In this document: piece after piece, positions 35,851 to 44,134 of the stretch
Layout of the letters: each line of letters opens with the position of its first letter
Numbering within the stretch: position 1 is the stretch's first letter
NCBI RefSeq assembly: GCF_021044625.1
Contig: NZ_CP087999.1
Span: 1,319,001-1,383,000 of the forward strand
Direction of reading: 5' to 3'
Origin: Geomonas sp. RF6
Lineage (GTDB): Bacteria; Desulfobacterota; Desulfuromonadia; Geobacterales; Geobacteraceae
Length of the DNA: 64,000 nt
Notes under the pieces: generated by a model
Seen by the model: the letters and a program-made list of their open reading frames with translations, nothing else
The model's database searches: none
What the model was told of the DNA's origin: nothing
Made by a program: the position numbers and the translations under genes

Positions 35851-36230
35851 CTTCCGACCTCCTTTGAATGATGGGAATCTCGTATGCGCTGCCGAACGAG
35901 CGTTGCATGCTGATGCACGGACTTCACCGCGGGTCGCCGGGCGAAATTTCGCGCTTCTTTCCGTTCATGCCGTCGTGGAAACGGCACCTGCGAAACGAGT
36001 GTTGCTGCGTCACCTGATGGAGGGAAAAAGCCTTTCGGCTGGGAGATTCTTGTGAGGAAGGCGGAATGTGTGCTGACGGAGTGCGGCCGTGCGGGATGCC
36101 AAGGAGTACTGAACGGTTCCCTGTGACTCGATAGTTGCTGCATCCCCTCACCCCGCGGAATCAGATATCAATGCATGTTCGCTATGCTATCATTTTTTCC
36201 GCGGGTCGCAACAATTAATGTGAACGTTAT
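35851..36230. other. Upstream region of the OmpA-like gene
   Basis: No gene is supported. On the minus strand TTGCGA (36211-36206) and TAGCAT (36189-36184) with a 16-base spacer may be the promoter, giving a leader of over 300 bases, unusually long. GGAGGTCGGAAG is the ribosome site. Confidence 0.35.
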
Positions 36231-36737
36231 TTAATGCAGATTGAAGTGCTGTATCACGAACTCCGCGACCTGGGCAGGGTCGTTCAGATCGAGCACCGGC
36301 ACGTCCAGTTCGAGCGGCTCGTCGCTGGCGACAGCTATGAGGGTGGGGTCGTGGTTCTCGCCGCGGCAGAGCAAGGTGGCGCTCCTTTCCTTGCGATGCA
36401 GCTCCACCTTCGGCATTCCGCTCTTTTTGAACCCTTCGGTGACGACGATGTCCACGTCGCCGAAGTAGGTGGCGATGAGTTCGTCGATTTCGGGGGAGAC
36501 GTTGTGCTGTTTCACGAGGGCGAGCTTTTCAGGGGAAGAGACGAGCATGGTATCCGCACCGGCCGCGGTGAGGCGGTAGCTGTCCTTGCCGGGGATGTCG
36601 ATATCGAAGCGGTGGGCGTCGTGCTTGATGGCGCCGACGCGGAGCCCGCGCTTTTTCAGCTCGGTGATAACCTTCTCCAGCAAGGTCGTCTTTCCGGTCC
36701 CCGATTTCGCTACAAATGAAACAACCTTCGTCTGCAT
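36231..36737 (-). CDS. mobB: Molybdopterin-guanine dinucleotide biosynthesis adaptor MobB
   Basis: A 168-residue P-loop GTPase: Walker A SGTGKTTLLEKVI, then KHDAHRFDID and the late VVTEGFKKSGMPKVELHR segment diagnostic of MobB. It assists MobA in making the bis-MGD form of the molybdenum cofactor used by nitrate, formate and similar reductases. No mobA or moe gene is adjacent. Confidence 0.93.
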   Translation of the reverse strand: MQTKVVSFVAKSGTGKTTLLEKVITELKKRGLRVGAIKHDAHRFDIDIPGKDSYRLTAAGADTMLVSSPEKLALVKQHNVSPEIDELIATYFGDVDIVVTEGFKKSGMPKVELHRKERSATLLCRGENHDPTLIAVASDEPLELDVPVLDLNDPAQVAEFVIQHFNLH

Positions 36738-36914
36738 CGCTGCTGCCTCCTTGCTGTCGGGCTCGCCGTCCCGGGGGTCTTGTGCACGCAGGCACCTCCC
36801 GGCGCAGGTGCACTATAGCCATCCGCCTGCGACAAGTCAACAGCTGCCGACGAGCTCGCTGCGCGGCGGGAGCAGGGAGAATTTCGGAAAAGTTGACGGC
36901 TGGAAAAAATGAAG

Positions 36915-36943
36915 TTGACAGTAAAAAACGACCGTGTTATAAA
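36915..36943 (+). promoter_or_regulatory. Sigma-70 promoter of tRNA-Asn
   Basis: TTGACA (36915-36920), 17-base spacer, TATAAA (36938-36943). Distance to the tRNA leaves a leader of about 65 bases. Confidence 0.85.
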
Positions 36944-37014
36944 CTCTCTGCTTTCGAGGTACACCCCGCAACGGCGCGGGCACCGAAGAAAAGCCTGTAG
37001 CATCAGCAATTTAT

Positions 37015-37090
37015 TCCCCATTAGCTCAGTCGGTAGAGCGGGTGACTGTTAATCACCATGTCCGTGGTTCGAGTCCGCGATGGGGAGCCA
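37015..37090 (+). tRNA. tRNA-Asn (GTT)
   Basis: A 76-base cloverleaf: acceptor TCCCCAT / ATGGGGA, D-arm AGCTCAGTCGGTAGAGC, anticodon loop CTGTTAA giving GTT, T-arm CCGTGGTTCGAGTCCGCG, encoded GCCA. It marks the left edge of an accessory-looking region. Confidence 0.97.
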
Positions 37091-37102
37091 TCTTCAAGAA
37101 AA

Positions 37103-37137
37103 GGCCGATTTCCTCCAGGAAATCGGCCCTTTCTCTT
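37103..37137 (+). terminator. Terminator after tRNA-Asn
   Basis: GGCCGATTTCC / GGAAATCGGCC with TCCA loop, followed by CTTTCTCTTTT. Confidence 0.9.
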
Positions 37138-37414
37138 TTCCCTCCACACGATCTTCCGACTTCCCATCAAGTGGCTAGTTGGCGTGCAGAATCCCCACCT
37201 CCACAAACAACACAGCACCGACACGGCTACGTCTGCACCTCAAGTAGCTTCCCCCCGGCGACCCCTTCCACGACTCCGCATAATTCACATTAGATGATCT
37301 TGTGGTACCCTTTCCCGGGTCCGCCTCCCGCCGGCGCACGTTTTTCATGCCATTTTGCGATCAGCAAGAAAACAGGTGGAAACTCACCCTCCTCCCGCCA
37401 TAACGGAGATGATC

Positions 37415-37816
37415 ATGCTGAAAGTGCACTCGCAACAACAGGAACAACTGGCGCGCGCCATGTTCATTCAAAAGATGCAGGCAGCATTTTCGCGGGACAT
37501 TCCCGGCTTTGCCGATCTCGCGGAACAGGACCGCAAGGAGTTCCTTGACGAGAGCATGTCCGCTGCAGAAGCCATCGGCTTGATCACCGAGCAGGGCATG
37601 GCATCTTACGCGCTTGCGGTATGGTGGCTGGGGCCGGATTTCGAGACCGTTTCGGAGGAACTTCAGGCGTTGCTTGGGAGTTCTTACCCGGAGACCCGCA
37701 AGGTGCACGCGATGAACGAGTGGGTCCATGAGATGATCGGCAACCCCGACGACATAGCCGCTGCAGATAGAAAACTTAAAGAGGCATTCGGCCGAACAGA
37801 GGCATGGGGCAGGTAG
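37415..37816 (+). CDS. Small type VI secretion-associated protein (candidate)
   Basis: A 133-residue soluble helical protein without signal peptide. Its layout (Q-rich helix QQQEQLARAMF, then AAEAIGLITEQGMASYALAV and WLGPDFET) resembles a family of small proteins commonly encoded beside PAAR, VgrG or lipase effectors of type VI systems. Start ATG 37415 is 6 bases from GGAG; ATG 37409 is too close to it. It precedes the lipase gene by 27 bases. Its role, perhaps effector adaptor or chaperone, is inference. Confidence 0.5.
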   Translation: MLKVHSQQQEQLARAMFIQKMQAAFSRDIPGFADLAEQDRKEFLDESMSAAEAIGLITEQGMASYALAVWWLGPDFETVSEELQALLGSSYPETRKVHAMNEWVHEMIGNPDDIAAADRKLKEAFGRTEAWGR

Positions 37817-37843
37817 AAAAGTGCTGACGATAAAGGGACGCCC

Positions 37844-38959
37844 ATGGGACTTTCAGATCCGGTGAAGGCTGCCTTAGGCAATTGGCTCGCCAACAAAAAG
37901 TCCACTCAGCTGCAAGAGGCTGAGGCGAGGAAGACTCCTGCGATGCGGCAGCACGAGTATGACGTGGCTCGCCAGGCCATCCTCGGAGAATTCTCGTCGC
38001 AGCCGTTCCCTATCTGCCAGCATTGCATCGTCGACGCGAAAGCCGCACGGCGCAAGGAGCGTCTCGACCTGGTCAGCAGACATATGGTCGCCTGCCCCAC
38101 CCACGCCACACAAGCAGCCCGGCTACGCGGGGACATGGACGAAGTGGAGAACATGCGCTGCGCGAAGCATGTGTACTTAGCCAATGACCCGAACGCTCCT
38201 GAGGATCTGCGCGACAATCCCCCGCCCGGGTTCAAAAAGGCAACGCCGGAGGACCTAGCAGCGATGGGACTGCAGGAAAAAATGCTGCGGCCGGAAGGCA
38301 GCAACTTTCGGGCAGCAGTCTACGTGAAGGATCCGGCCGTTTGGGGACTGGACCCCAAACCGAGCGCTGTCGTTGCATTCCGCGGTTCGACGCTTGCACA
38401 GGAGGATTGGCGAAACAATCTCGCGCAGGATGCGAACCAAGAATCCAGATACTACCGTAATGCCGTACTGATCGGTAACCTCCTAGCCAAAACTCAAGCG
38501 GATGTACACATCGTCGGTCATTCCCTCGGCGGGGGCTTGGCAAGTGCAGCACAAGGTGGCAGCGGCCTGACGGCTTCGACGTACAATGCCGCTGGGCTCC
38601 ATCCAGCAACTGTGGCTCGATACTCTGGAGACCCCGAACACATGGCGGCCGAGCCGGATAAAATAACGGCTGTTCGAGTTTATGGAGAGGTATTGACCAA
38701 GACTCAAGAGAACGTTTTCGGCTCACGCGGCTTGTCCGTATTGGCCAATGACGCTGTGGGTACGAAGCGCGATATTGAACCCTCTCACCACGAAGCATAC
38801 TTCAACGCACTCAAAGCAGAAGGCAAGGCCGACGATCGTGACGCCTACGATACATATCTGCACGGCATGGATGAAGTTATCGATTCAACCGAGAAACAGA
38901 AGAGAGCAGACGAGGCTATATTAAAAGGGTGCACAGGCATAAGGGGGAATTCAAGGTGA
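37844..38959 (+). CDS. Class 3 lipase-like protein, candidate secreted effector
   Basis: A 371-residue alpha/beta hydrolase. The nucleophile elbow is GHSLGGG with S227, preceded by FRGST at about 180-184 (oxyanion region) as in class 3 lipases; candidate acid and histidine residues lie in the last 100 residues (EPSHHEAYF). The first 150 residues contain CQHC, CPTH and MRCAKH, which may be a small metal-binding lead domain. There is no signal peptide, so export would need a dedicated system. Gene order (small adaptor-like protein, lipase, ankyrin protein with signal peptide) matches type VI Tle effector/immunity modules. No type VI structural gene is in the window. Confidence 0.7.
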   Translation: MGLSDPVKAALGNWLANKKSTQLQEAEARKTPAMRQHEYDVARQAILGEFSSQPFPICQHCIVDAKAARRKERLDLVSRHMVACPTHATQAARLRGDMDEVENMRCAKHVYLANDPNAPEDLRDNPPPGFKKATPEDLAAMGLQEKMLRPEGSNFRAAVYVKDPAVWGLDPKPSAVVAFRGSTLAQEDWRNNLAQDANQESRYYRNAVLIGNLLAKTQADVHIVGHSLGGGLASAAQGGSGLTASTYNAAGLHPATVARYSGDPEHMAAEPDKITAVRVYGEVLTKTQENVFGSRGLSVLANDAVGTKRDIEPSHHEAYFNALKAEGKADDRDAYDTYLHGMDEVIDSTEKQKRADEAILKGCTGIRGNSR

Positions 38960-39783
38960 CTTACCGTTTCCCACCACGTTGGCACAGGCACAAGACTCTT
39001 TTTTGCATGTCCCTCTTATCAATAGGATTGATCACTATGATGACCACGAACGCGATTGGTGCACCCGTCTTTAAACTAAAGCCCCCTACTCATTACTTTG
39101 CCGACGACAAGACGTTGGCCCTTCTTGCCGCCGCCATGGCAGGAGATCTCCCAAAGGCAAAGAACCTCGTGGCGCAGGGGGCCAATCCAAACGACGAAGG
39201 CCCTCGAGGTAACCCCTACAATCGATTGCGCCTGCTGCACTATGCAATGGCTGCCCGCAACCGCGAGGCGATCAGGGTACTTGTCGCCGTGGGGGCGGAC
39301 CCAGAACTCAGTGTGCAAGGATTTGGACGAGCCTTCTTGTTCGCCCTGACTCTAAAGGACGTTGAACTGCTTTCCTTACTGCTTGAATTAAAGCCCGCTC
39401 ACACTCTGTCGAAGGACACAATTGAATATCTCCTAACGGAGTCTGTTATAAACGGGTGCAAGCCTTGCCTGGAACTGCTTCTCAAACGTGGAGCTCCTAT
39501 TGATTTGCCCGATGACGCAGGCAACACGATCATGATGGATGCAATGGATGTACAAGATTATGAGTTGGCGGAGTGGCTCCTCCAACAAGGCGCGTCAATT
39601 CAAATCGAGACCAAAGCGGGCGTTACTCCGGCTTATACGGTGCAATTTCACTTGCAGAAATTCAAGCCGGGCAGTCCGACTTACAACAAGGTGCTGAGAC
39701 TAAAGAATTTGATGGAACAAAAGGGCGCCGTTTTCCCGGCTCCAACACCCAAAGAGGTAAGGGCAAAGCATGCGAAGCCATGA
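38956..39783 (+). CDS. Exported ankyrin-repeat protein, candidate lipase immunity protein
   Basis: A 275-residue protein with an N-terminal signal (hydrophobic CMSLLSIGLITMMTTNAIGA) and about five ankyrin repeats, e.g. LLAAAMAGDLPKAKNLVAQG and LLHYAMAARNREAIRVLVAV. GTG 38956 follows GGGGGA and overlaps the lipase stop as GTGA, implying tight co-expression. Periplasmic ankyrin proteins are known immunity partners for type VI lipases, where the toxin acts from the periplasm. Base composition is lower in GC than flanking housekeeping genes. Confidence 0.68.
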   Translation: MTYRFPPRWHRHKTLFCMSLLSIGLITMMTTNAIGAPVFKLKPPTHYFADDKTLALLAAAMAGDLPKAKNLVAQGANPNDEGPRGNPYNRLRLLHYAMAARNREAIRVLVAVGADPELSVQGFGRAFLFALTLKDVELLSLLLELKPAHTLSKDTIEYLLTESVINGCKPCLELLLKRGAPIDLPDDAGNTIMMDAMDVQDYELAEWLLQQGASIQIETKAGVTPAYTVQFHLQKFKPGSPTYNKVLRLKNLMEQKGAVFPAPTPKEVRAKHAKP

Positions 39784-39849
39784 GTGCTCGAATATGTAGG
39801 GAACTGGCCCTGTTAAGGTGAGCTCCGCCGTTGACATCCGTATATAATC

Positions 39850-39866
39850 GGTATAAAAATTATACC
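39850..39866 (+). promoter_or_regulatory. Operator-like palindrome at the brnTA promoter
   Basis: GGTATAA-AAA-TTATACC is a perfect 7-bp inverted repeat ending one base before the brnT ATG. It covers a -10-like TATAAA (39852-39857), 15 bases from TTGACA at 39831-39836. BrnA is known in other systems to repress its own operon, so this is the likely operator. Confidence 0.65.
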
Positions 39867-39867
39867 C

Positions 39868-40128
39868 ATGAAGTATGAGTTTGACTTGTCCAAGAGCGCC
39901 GGGAACAAGCAAAAGCACGGCATCGATTTCGACGAAGCCCAAAGTCTCTGGGATGACCCGGATCTGCTTGAGGTCCCTGTTGTAACCACCGATGGACCTC
40001 GTTTTCTTGTGGTCGGCAGGATTTCGGGAAAGCACTGGTCTGGCATCATTACGTACCGCGGCGATGCCATCAGAATCATCTCGGTCCGGCGCTCCCGCAA
40101 GGAGGAAATTGCACTATATGAAAGCTGA
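39868..40128 (+). CDS. brnT: BrnT family toxin
   Basis: An 86-residue type II toxin of the RelE-like ribonuclease fold. The family pattern is clear: FDLSKSAGNKQKHGIDFDEA, FLVVGRISGKHWSGIITYRG and IRIISVRRSRKEE. It would cleave RNA and halt growth unless bound by BrnA. No ribosome site is visible because the operator palindrome abuts the ATG, so the message may be nearly leaderless. It overlaps brnA by 11 bases. Confidence 0.88.
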   Translation: MKYEFDLSKSAGNKQKHGIDFDEAQSLWDDPDLLEVPVVTTDGPRFLVVGRISGKHWSGIITYRGDAIRIISVRRSRKEEIALYES

Positions 40129-40342
40129 TGACATAGACAAGACTTTCGACGAAGGTGGCGATATCTCTGCACATCTCGATGTGACGAAGGCGAGAAGGCC
40201 GGAACAGGAACAAAAGCGGGTCAATGTTGACTTTCCCCTCTGGATGATCCAGCAACTTGACAAGGAATCACGGCGCCTGGGTGTCCCGCGGCAGGCCATC
40301 ATCAAGGTATGGGTGGCGGAACGCCTGGAGAAAGCCGGGTAA
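40118..40342 (+). CDS. brnA: BrnA family antitoxin
   Basis: A 74-residue ribbon-helix-helix-type antitoxin: RVNVDFPLWMIQQLDKESRR and LGVPRQAIIKVWVAERLE form the strand and two helices that bind DNA, and the N-terminal 30 residues would wrap the toxin. ATG 40118 follows AGGAGG. It is short for a BrnA but complete. It should autorepress through the palindrome at 39850-39866. Confidence 0.85.
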   Translation: MKADDIDKTFDEGGDISAHLDVTKARRPEQEQKRVNVDFPLWMIQQLDKESRRLGVPRQAIIKVWVAERLEKAG

Positions 40343-40527
40343 CAGTCCCGGACGGGGACAATCGACAGGGACAGGCATTGGCAACGTTGTTCTGGCAATC
40401 GAGTATGTGTAGTTGCGCCATCTTGTAAAAGGGCACCTTGTCGAAGAAGCGGGGAATTTATAACTGCAGGCTCCTTTTCGCGCAGGCTACTGCCCCACTA
40501 CAATCCTGATAAATGCTGTTGAACCAA

Positions 40528-40884
40528 CTATTCCACCATCCCTCGTATCCGGTAGACGAACTCTCCTGCGAGCACATCCTCCCACTGCCAGTCCTGAGCG
40601 GTGGAACGGGTGTCGTCGGGGCTCCCTACCCGCTTTCCTGGGGTAAGGAACCAATTTACTATCGCCTCTCCGCTGTGCCGCAGCACTAACCAGTGTTTCC
40701 CCGGTGCCAGTACCGGAGGATCCGGCCATCTGAAATCGATCCAGGAGTAGTCGGGCCGCTGGTTCACGTCTTCCAGCCGAACCGGAAGAGAGCGGAATCC
40801 GTCGAGACCCGGCCGCCCGCCATGATCACGGACTCGAGGTAGATCGCCCCGTACATTGGGGGACGTGGGTAACGAAAGGCGCAT
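40528..40884 (-). pseudogene. C-terminal remnant of an exported beta-sandwich protein
   Basis: The last 75 codons read as a convincing beta-domain (YSWIDFRWPDPPVLAPGKHW and VNWFLTPGKRVG), of the choice-of-anchor R kind, ending in a normal stop. The first third lacks an N-terminal signal or matching start, and no ribosome site precedes the ATG at 40884. It is best read as the end of a gene whose 5' part was lost, perhaps when the BrnTA/lipase segment arrived. A short real gene cannot be excluded. Confidence 0.45.
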
Positions 40885-40942
40885 ATGTGAAAAATATCAA
40901 CGACGTCCCGCATGCGACACTGTTCCGCGAATAATCACGCGC

Positions 40943-41575
40943 TCAAGTGACATCTTCAGACGCAGGGCCCCCAGATGGAGCTTCTTCTTTCTCTACAGGT
41001 TTTTTTGGCTTCTTTGCTTTTTTTATTTTCTTTGCTTTCTTCTCTGGCTTTTTTGTGTCGTGAGACTGCGAACGCTGTGTACCGGCATCACCTGACACTT
41101 CCAACTGTTCGGTGGTCCCGCCTGACGGTGTACTGGCGTCTGCTGTTGCTATGTTTGGGTCCCCAGATGGAGGGGCCTCTTCTTTCTTGGCAGCTTTCTT
41201 TGCCTTTTTTGCCTTTTTTGCGGCTTTTTTTACAAGAGTCATGGAACAATTGTTATTAAAATCAATGTCGGTCACCCACTGCTTTTGAGCTTCACAGTAG
41301 TAACGAAGTTCGTATTCCTTGCATACATCGCGAAATTCCGTTCCGCAGACCTCTCTCTGCTCACGGTCTTGACACTCCTTTGTGCATATCCTTCTTCCAC
41401 CATCATTGACGCATGTCGTTGACCATGAAAGACACTCGCCATCAACATAATGGCATGCAGTGTATGGCTGAGACTCGGAATTAACACATACATTTTTTGT
41501 ATCTCCGTTATGGGCGCACCCACCAATAACGATAAACAAAGAAAAATAAATAACTACTGTGATATGTTTTTTCAC
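40943..41575 (-). CDS. Cys-rich lipoprotein with Lys/Ala-rich tail
   Basis: A 210-residue protein of unknown function. GTG 41575 follows GAGAGG and starts a lipoprotein signal (ITVVIYFSLFIVIGG-C). Residues about 25-110 carry fourteen or so cysteines in a repeating CxxxC-like layout; about 120-210 is a low-complexity tail of KKAAKKAKKAKK blocks with two near copies of a (K/E)EEAPxSG segment. The tail could bind nucleic acid, polyphosphate or anionic polysaccharide at the cell surface. Composition is A/T-richer than neighbours. Confidence 0.65.
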   Translation of the reverse strand: MKKHITVVIYFSLFIVIGGCAHNGDTKNVCVNSESQPYTACHYVDGECLSWSTTCVNDGGRRICTKECQDREQREVCGTEFRDVCKEYELRYYCEAQKQWVTDIDFNNNCSMTLVKKAAKKAKKAKKAAKKEEAPPSGDPNIATADASTPSGGTTEQLEVSGDAGTQRSQSHDTKKPEKKAKKIKKAKKPKKPVEKEEAPSGGPASEDVT

Positions 41576-41782
41576 GCCATCCTCTCGATTATCGGGGTAC
41601 ATGACTGAACTTACAAATTTGCAGTTATTAACAGTATGTGCCTCATGCCGAGGGAGCAGTTCTTAGAGCCTGTCCCCAAAGCTATCACTTACAAAGACTG
41701 TATGTAACCGTCACTCAGTCAGGTCAAAGTCGTGCCCTAGCCTCCTAGTCGTTGTACAAACCAGTGCAAGTTTCAATAACTA

Positions 41783-41821
41783 AGGAGGCCGGCATATCCC
41801 AGTTGGGAATATGCCGGCTCC
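41783..41821. repeat. Perfect-arm intergenic palindrome
   Basis: GGAGGCCGGCATATCCCA and GGGAATATGCCGGCTCC form a long stem with one or two mismatches around GTT. No U-tract on either strand, so a terminator is only possible, not shown. Confidence 0.6.
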
Positions 41822-41887
41822 ATCGGTGACAATAAAGGCTTCTCAGTCTCGGCTGGGTTCAGATTTGTCACATTTCAAGGTGCGCCC

Positions 41888-42112
41888 TCAGGGTTGCCCG
41901 ACCCAGAGTTGCCCCCGACCCCATTCCGCGGCGACTCCACCACCATGGATACAAGTTTCGCTACCAGGCCTGCTCCACTTGGAGGTTGTTTTGGCGGTAA
42001 ATGTCAAAATACCAGGTTGAGCGACTCTATATGAATTTGCTGCTATTGTCTTTCCTGCCAGTGCAGCACTGAATACTGCAAAGAGCAGCCGCAATGGTAG
42101 GATAGGCCTCAT
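41888..42112 (-). CDS. Small exported protein or gene fragment
   Basis: A 74-residue frame starts with a clear signal peptide (MRPILPLRLLFAVFSAALAG, then KTIAA-N). The remainder (YRVAQPGILTFTAKTT and a Gly/Trp-rich end) matches nothing recognised and may be the start of a truncated gene. It lies 88 bases after the glycosidase gene on the same strand. Confidence 0.35.
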   Translation of the reverse strand: MRPILPLRLLFAVFSAALAGKTIAANSYRVAQPGILTFTAKTTSKWSRPGSETCIHGGGVAAEWGRGQLWVGQP

Positions 42113-42200
42113 TTTAGTAACATGCATTCTGTTTATGCTGCCTTTAGTACGTGAGTATCAACACCAACTGGCTCAACGATTTTTCAGCAACAAATTGAGA

Positions 42201-43898
42201 CTATTTGAGGACATAGACCATTTCGGCTACTGGACGACCTGTTCCGTAGCTCCCGCCATCTACTTTCATTTGGCTCGCTGTCCCCCCATCCATTGTGATG
42301 CCATCGACGAACCTATAGCCCTTGTCTTTGCTGTATTTATTTATTGCAATTCTGAAGGTATCTGCTGTGCATCCCGTATCAGTTCCTATGAGCCATACCT
42401 TTAATTCCCCCGAATCTGAACCATAGACCATTGCTCCGCGATAAATCGGACGTCCGTCTCGGTAATGTGAAACATCAAAATATGGGATAGAACGCCTAGA
42501 CGTTTTCCACCCGGAATCGTTATTAAGATGCAGTTGGTTGCCACTGTGTGCCCACCAATTCGTGGTTCCCTTGGAAACTCCAATCGTTTTGCTCGAATAG
42601 TATTGGTTTATAAACAACTTGCTCTTTATATTCGGATCGTAAACCAATGTGTCTAGCGGCTTCCCTATACCACCAGTACCACCATAACGAGCAGGCATGA
42701 CACTTTTTCCGTTCATTATAGCAATGGAGTACAAATAGAATTCTGGAACGTCGTTTTCATCATCGGAAAAGTAACCTCCGTTAATCCCGAGGCTAGCCTG
42801 TCTAGGAACCGTACCGCCTAGCAAGGGCTTAAAAGAAATGTTACTGGGATCAGCCATGACTACATACAGGTGCACTTTCTCAGATGGGAGATCCACTTGT
42901 ACGATTTCGCTTTTTGTCGATGATTTCGAGGGGTAACCAACCGCAGGGTTAACGGTAACGCTGCCCCCTTTCGTGCTGCCGTTCTTACCGCTCTCATCGT
43001 AGGCGGTGACCACGAACCGGCGGCTGCCGGCTTGGTTGATCGGGCCGCTCCAGTTCCAGTTCGTACCGCTGCCGTTCATGTTCAGGTTGACCCCGGCGTC
43101 CGGGAAGCTAAGGACCACCCGCGAGGCGGCGCGGTCAGTACTCGCACTAAAGGCCACAGGCTGCCACGCTGTTATGCTGGCAGGGTTGACGTTTACACTA
43201 CTAACATTGGGTGGAATTTCGGATACTGTCACGGTGCAGTGGTCATATTTTGCCCTGTTCGCTGCGCTAACAACAGAGATTACCGCCGTTCCCTGGGCAA
43301 CCGCCTTCACATTGCCGTTCCCGTCCACCTTCGCAACAGCTTTATTATTCGAATCCCAGGTCAGCCGCTTGTCCGTTGCGTTAGACGGCGATACGCCTGC
43401 GGTCAGGCTTGCCGTATCACCCACGGCCATAGTGATGCTTTTTTTGCTGACGCTCACCCCGCGTACAGGAATGTCGGACGTTGGCATCGGGGTCGGTTTA
43501 GAAGAGGGAGATGAGGGAGATGGCATGGTGAACTTGGTCACACTACCGTAACCGGTCCCTGCAGAATTCACTGCGTAAAACTTGTAAGAGTAAGTTGAGC
43601 CAGGGGTCAGACCAGTCAGGTTATAAGTATACGATGTACCTTTCAGTCCATTACTGCCAACGACCTTCTTGGTGGATAGATTGGAGCCGCTCCCCCAGAA
43701 AAAGCCGTACTCGGTAATGTTAGCTCCCCCGTTCGCAGTAATCACGCCACTGAGGGTAGCGGTTGTCTGCCCTATACCGGTGGCGGAATTGGTTTGAGCT
43801 GTTGGCGGAGTCACTGCCGCGGTGGCTAAAGACGAAAAAAGTAAAATCAGATAGGCTAAAGCTTTTGTTGCAATCTTTAAGAAACTCTTTCCATACAT
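42201..43898 (-). CDS. Exported NAGPA-type glycosidase with FN3 and Big_2 domains
   Basis: A 565-residue secreted protein: signal peptide 1-27, fibronectin-like domain about 30-125 (TNSATGIGQTTATLSGVITA), Pro/Ser linker, Big_2 Ig-like domain about 142-225, a further beta-domain about 228-315, and a C-terminal phosphodiester glycosidase (NAGPA/DUF2233) domain about 330-565 with GINGGYFSDD and DGGTASQM. NAGPA domains in bacteria process exopolysaccharide or sugar phosphodiesters at the surface. ATG 43898 follows GGAGGGG; upstream ATGs are not used by this site. Confidence 0.82.
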   Translation of the reverse strand: MYGKSFLKIATKALAYLILLFSSLATAAVTPPTAQTNSATGIGQTTATLSGVITANGGANITEYGFFWGSGSNLSTKKVVGSNGLKGTSYTYNLTGLTPGSTYSYKFYAVNSAGTGYGSVTKFTMPSPSSPSSKPTPMPTSDIPVRGVSVSKKSITMAVGDTASLTAGVSPSNATDKRLTWDSNNKAVAKVDGNGNVKAVAQGTAVISVVSAANRAKYDHCTVTVSEIPPNVSSVNVNPASITAWQPVAFSASTDRAASRVVLSFPDAGVNLNMNGSGTNWNWSGPINQAGSRRFVVTAYDESGKNGSTKGGSVTVNPAVGYPSKSSTKSEIVQVDLPSEKVHLYVVMADPSNISFKPLLGGTVPRQASLGINGGYFSDDENDVPEFYLYSIAIMNGKSVMPARYGGTGGIGKPLDTLVYDPNIKSKLFINQYYSSKTIGVSKGTTNWWAHSGNQLHLNNDSGWKTSRRSIPYFDVSHYRDGRPIYRGAMVYGSDSGELKVWLIGTDTGCTADTFRIAINKYSKDKGYRFVDGITMDGGTASQMKVDGGSYGTGRPVAEMVYVLK

Positions 43899-44134
43899 AG
43901 AACTCCCCTCCATTCGATTGGAATAACATTCAGACACATTTATTTTTTACCCCTACTGGCAGTGCACCAGACACTCTGGATTACAGCCCTGCGCCAGCGG
44001 CAGCCTTCTCCGCATTTCTCCTCATCCCTGGTGATTACCTGACGGGCACCACCGGAAATTTCTTCAAAAAAGATCGCCGCAGAGCAAACAGCAGGCGATA
44101 CGTGCGCGCCCGCCCTGAACAGCTGCCCAGGTGA

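Noticed and set aside
37015-44000. A classical integrative island with att repeats
   Set aside because: No integrase and no duplicate of the tRNA-Asn 3' end found on reading; kept only as an accessory-region observation.
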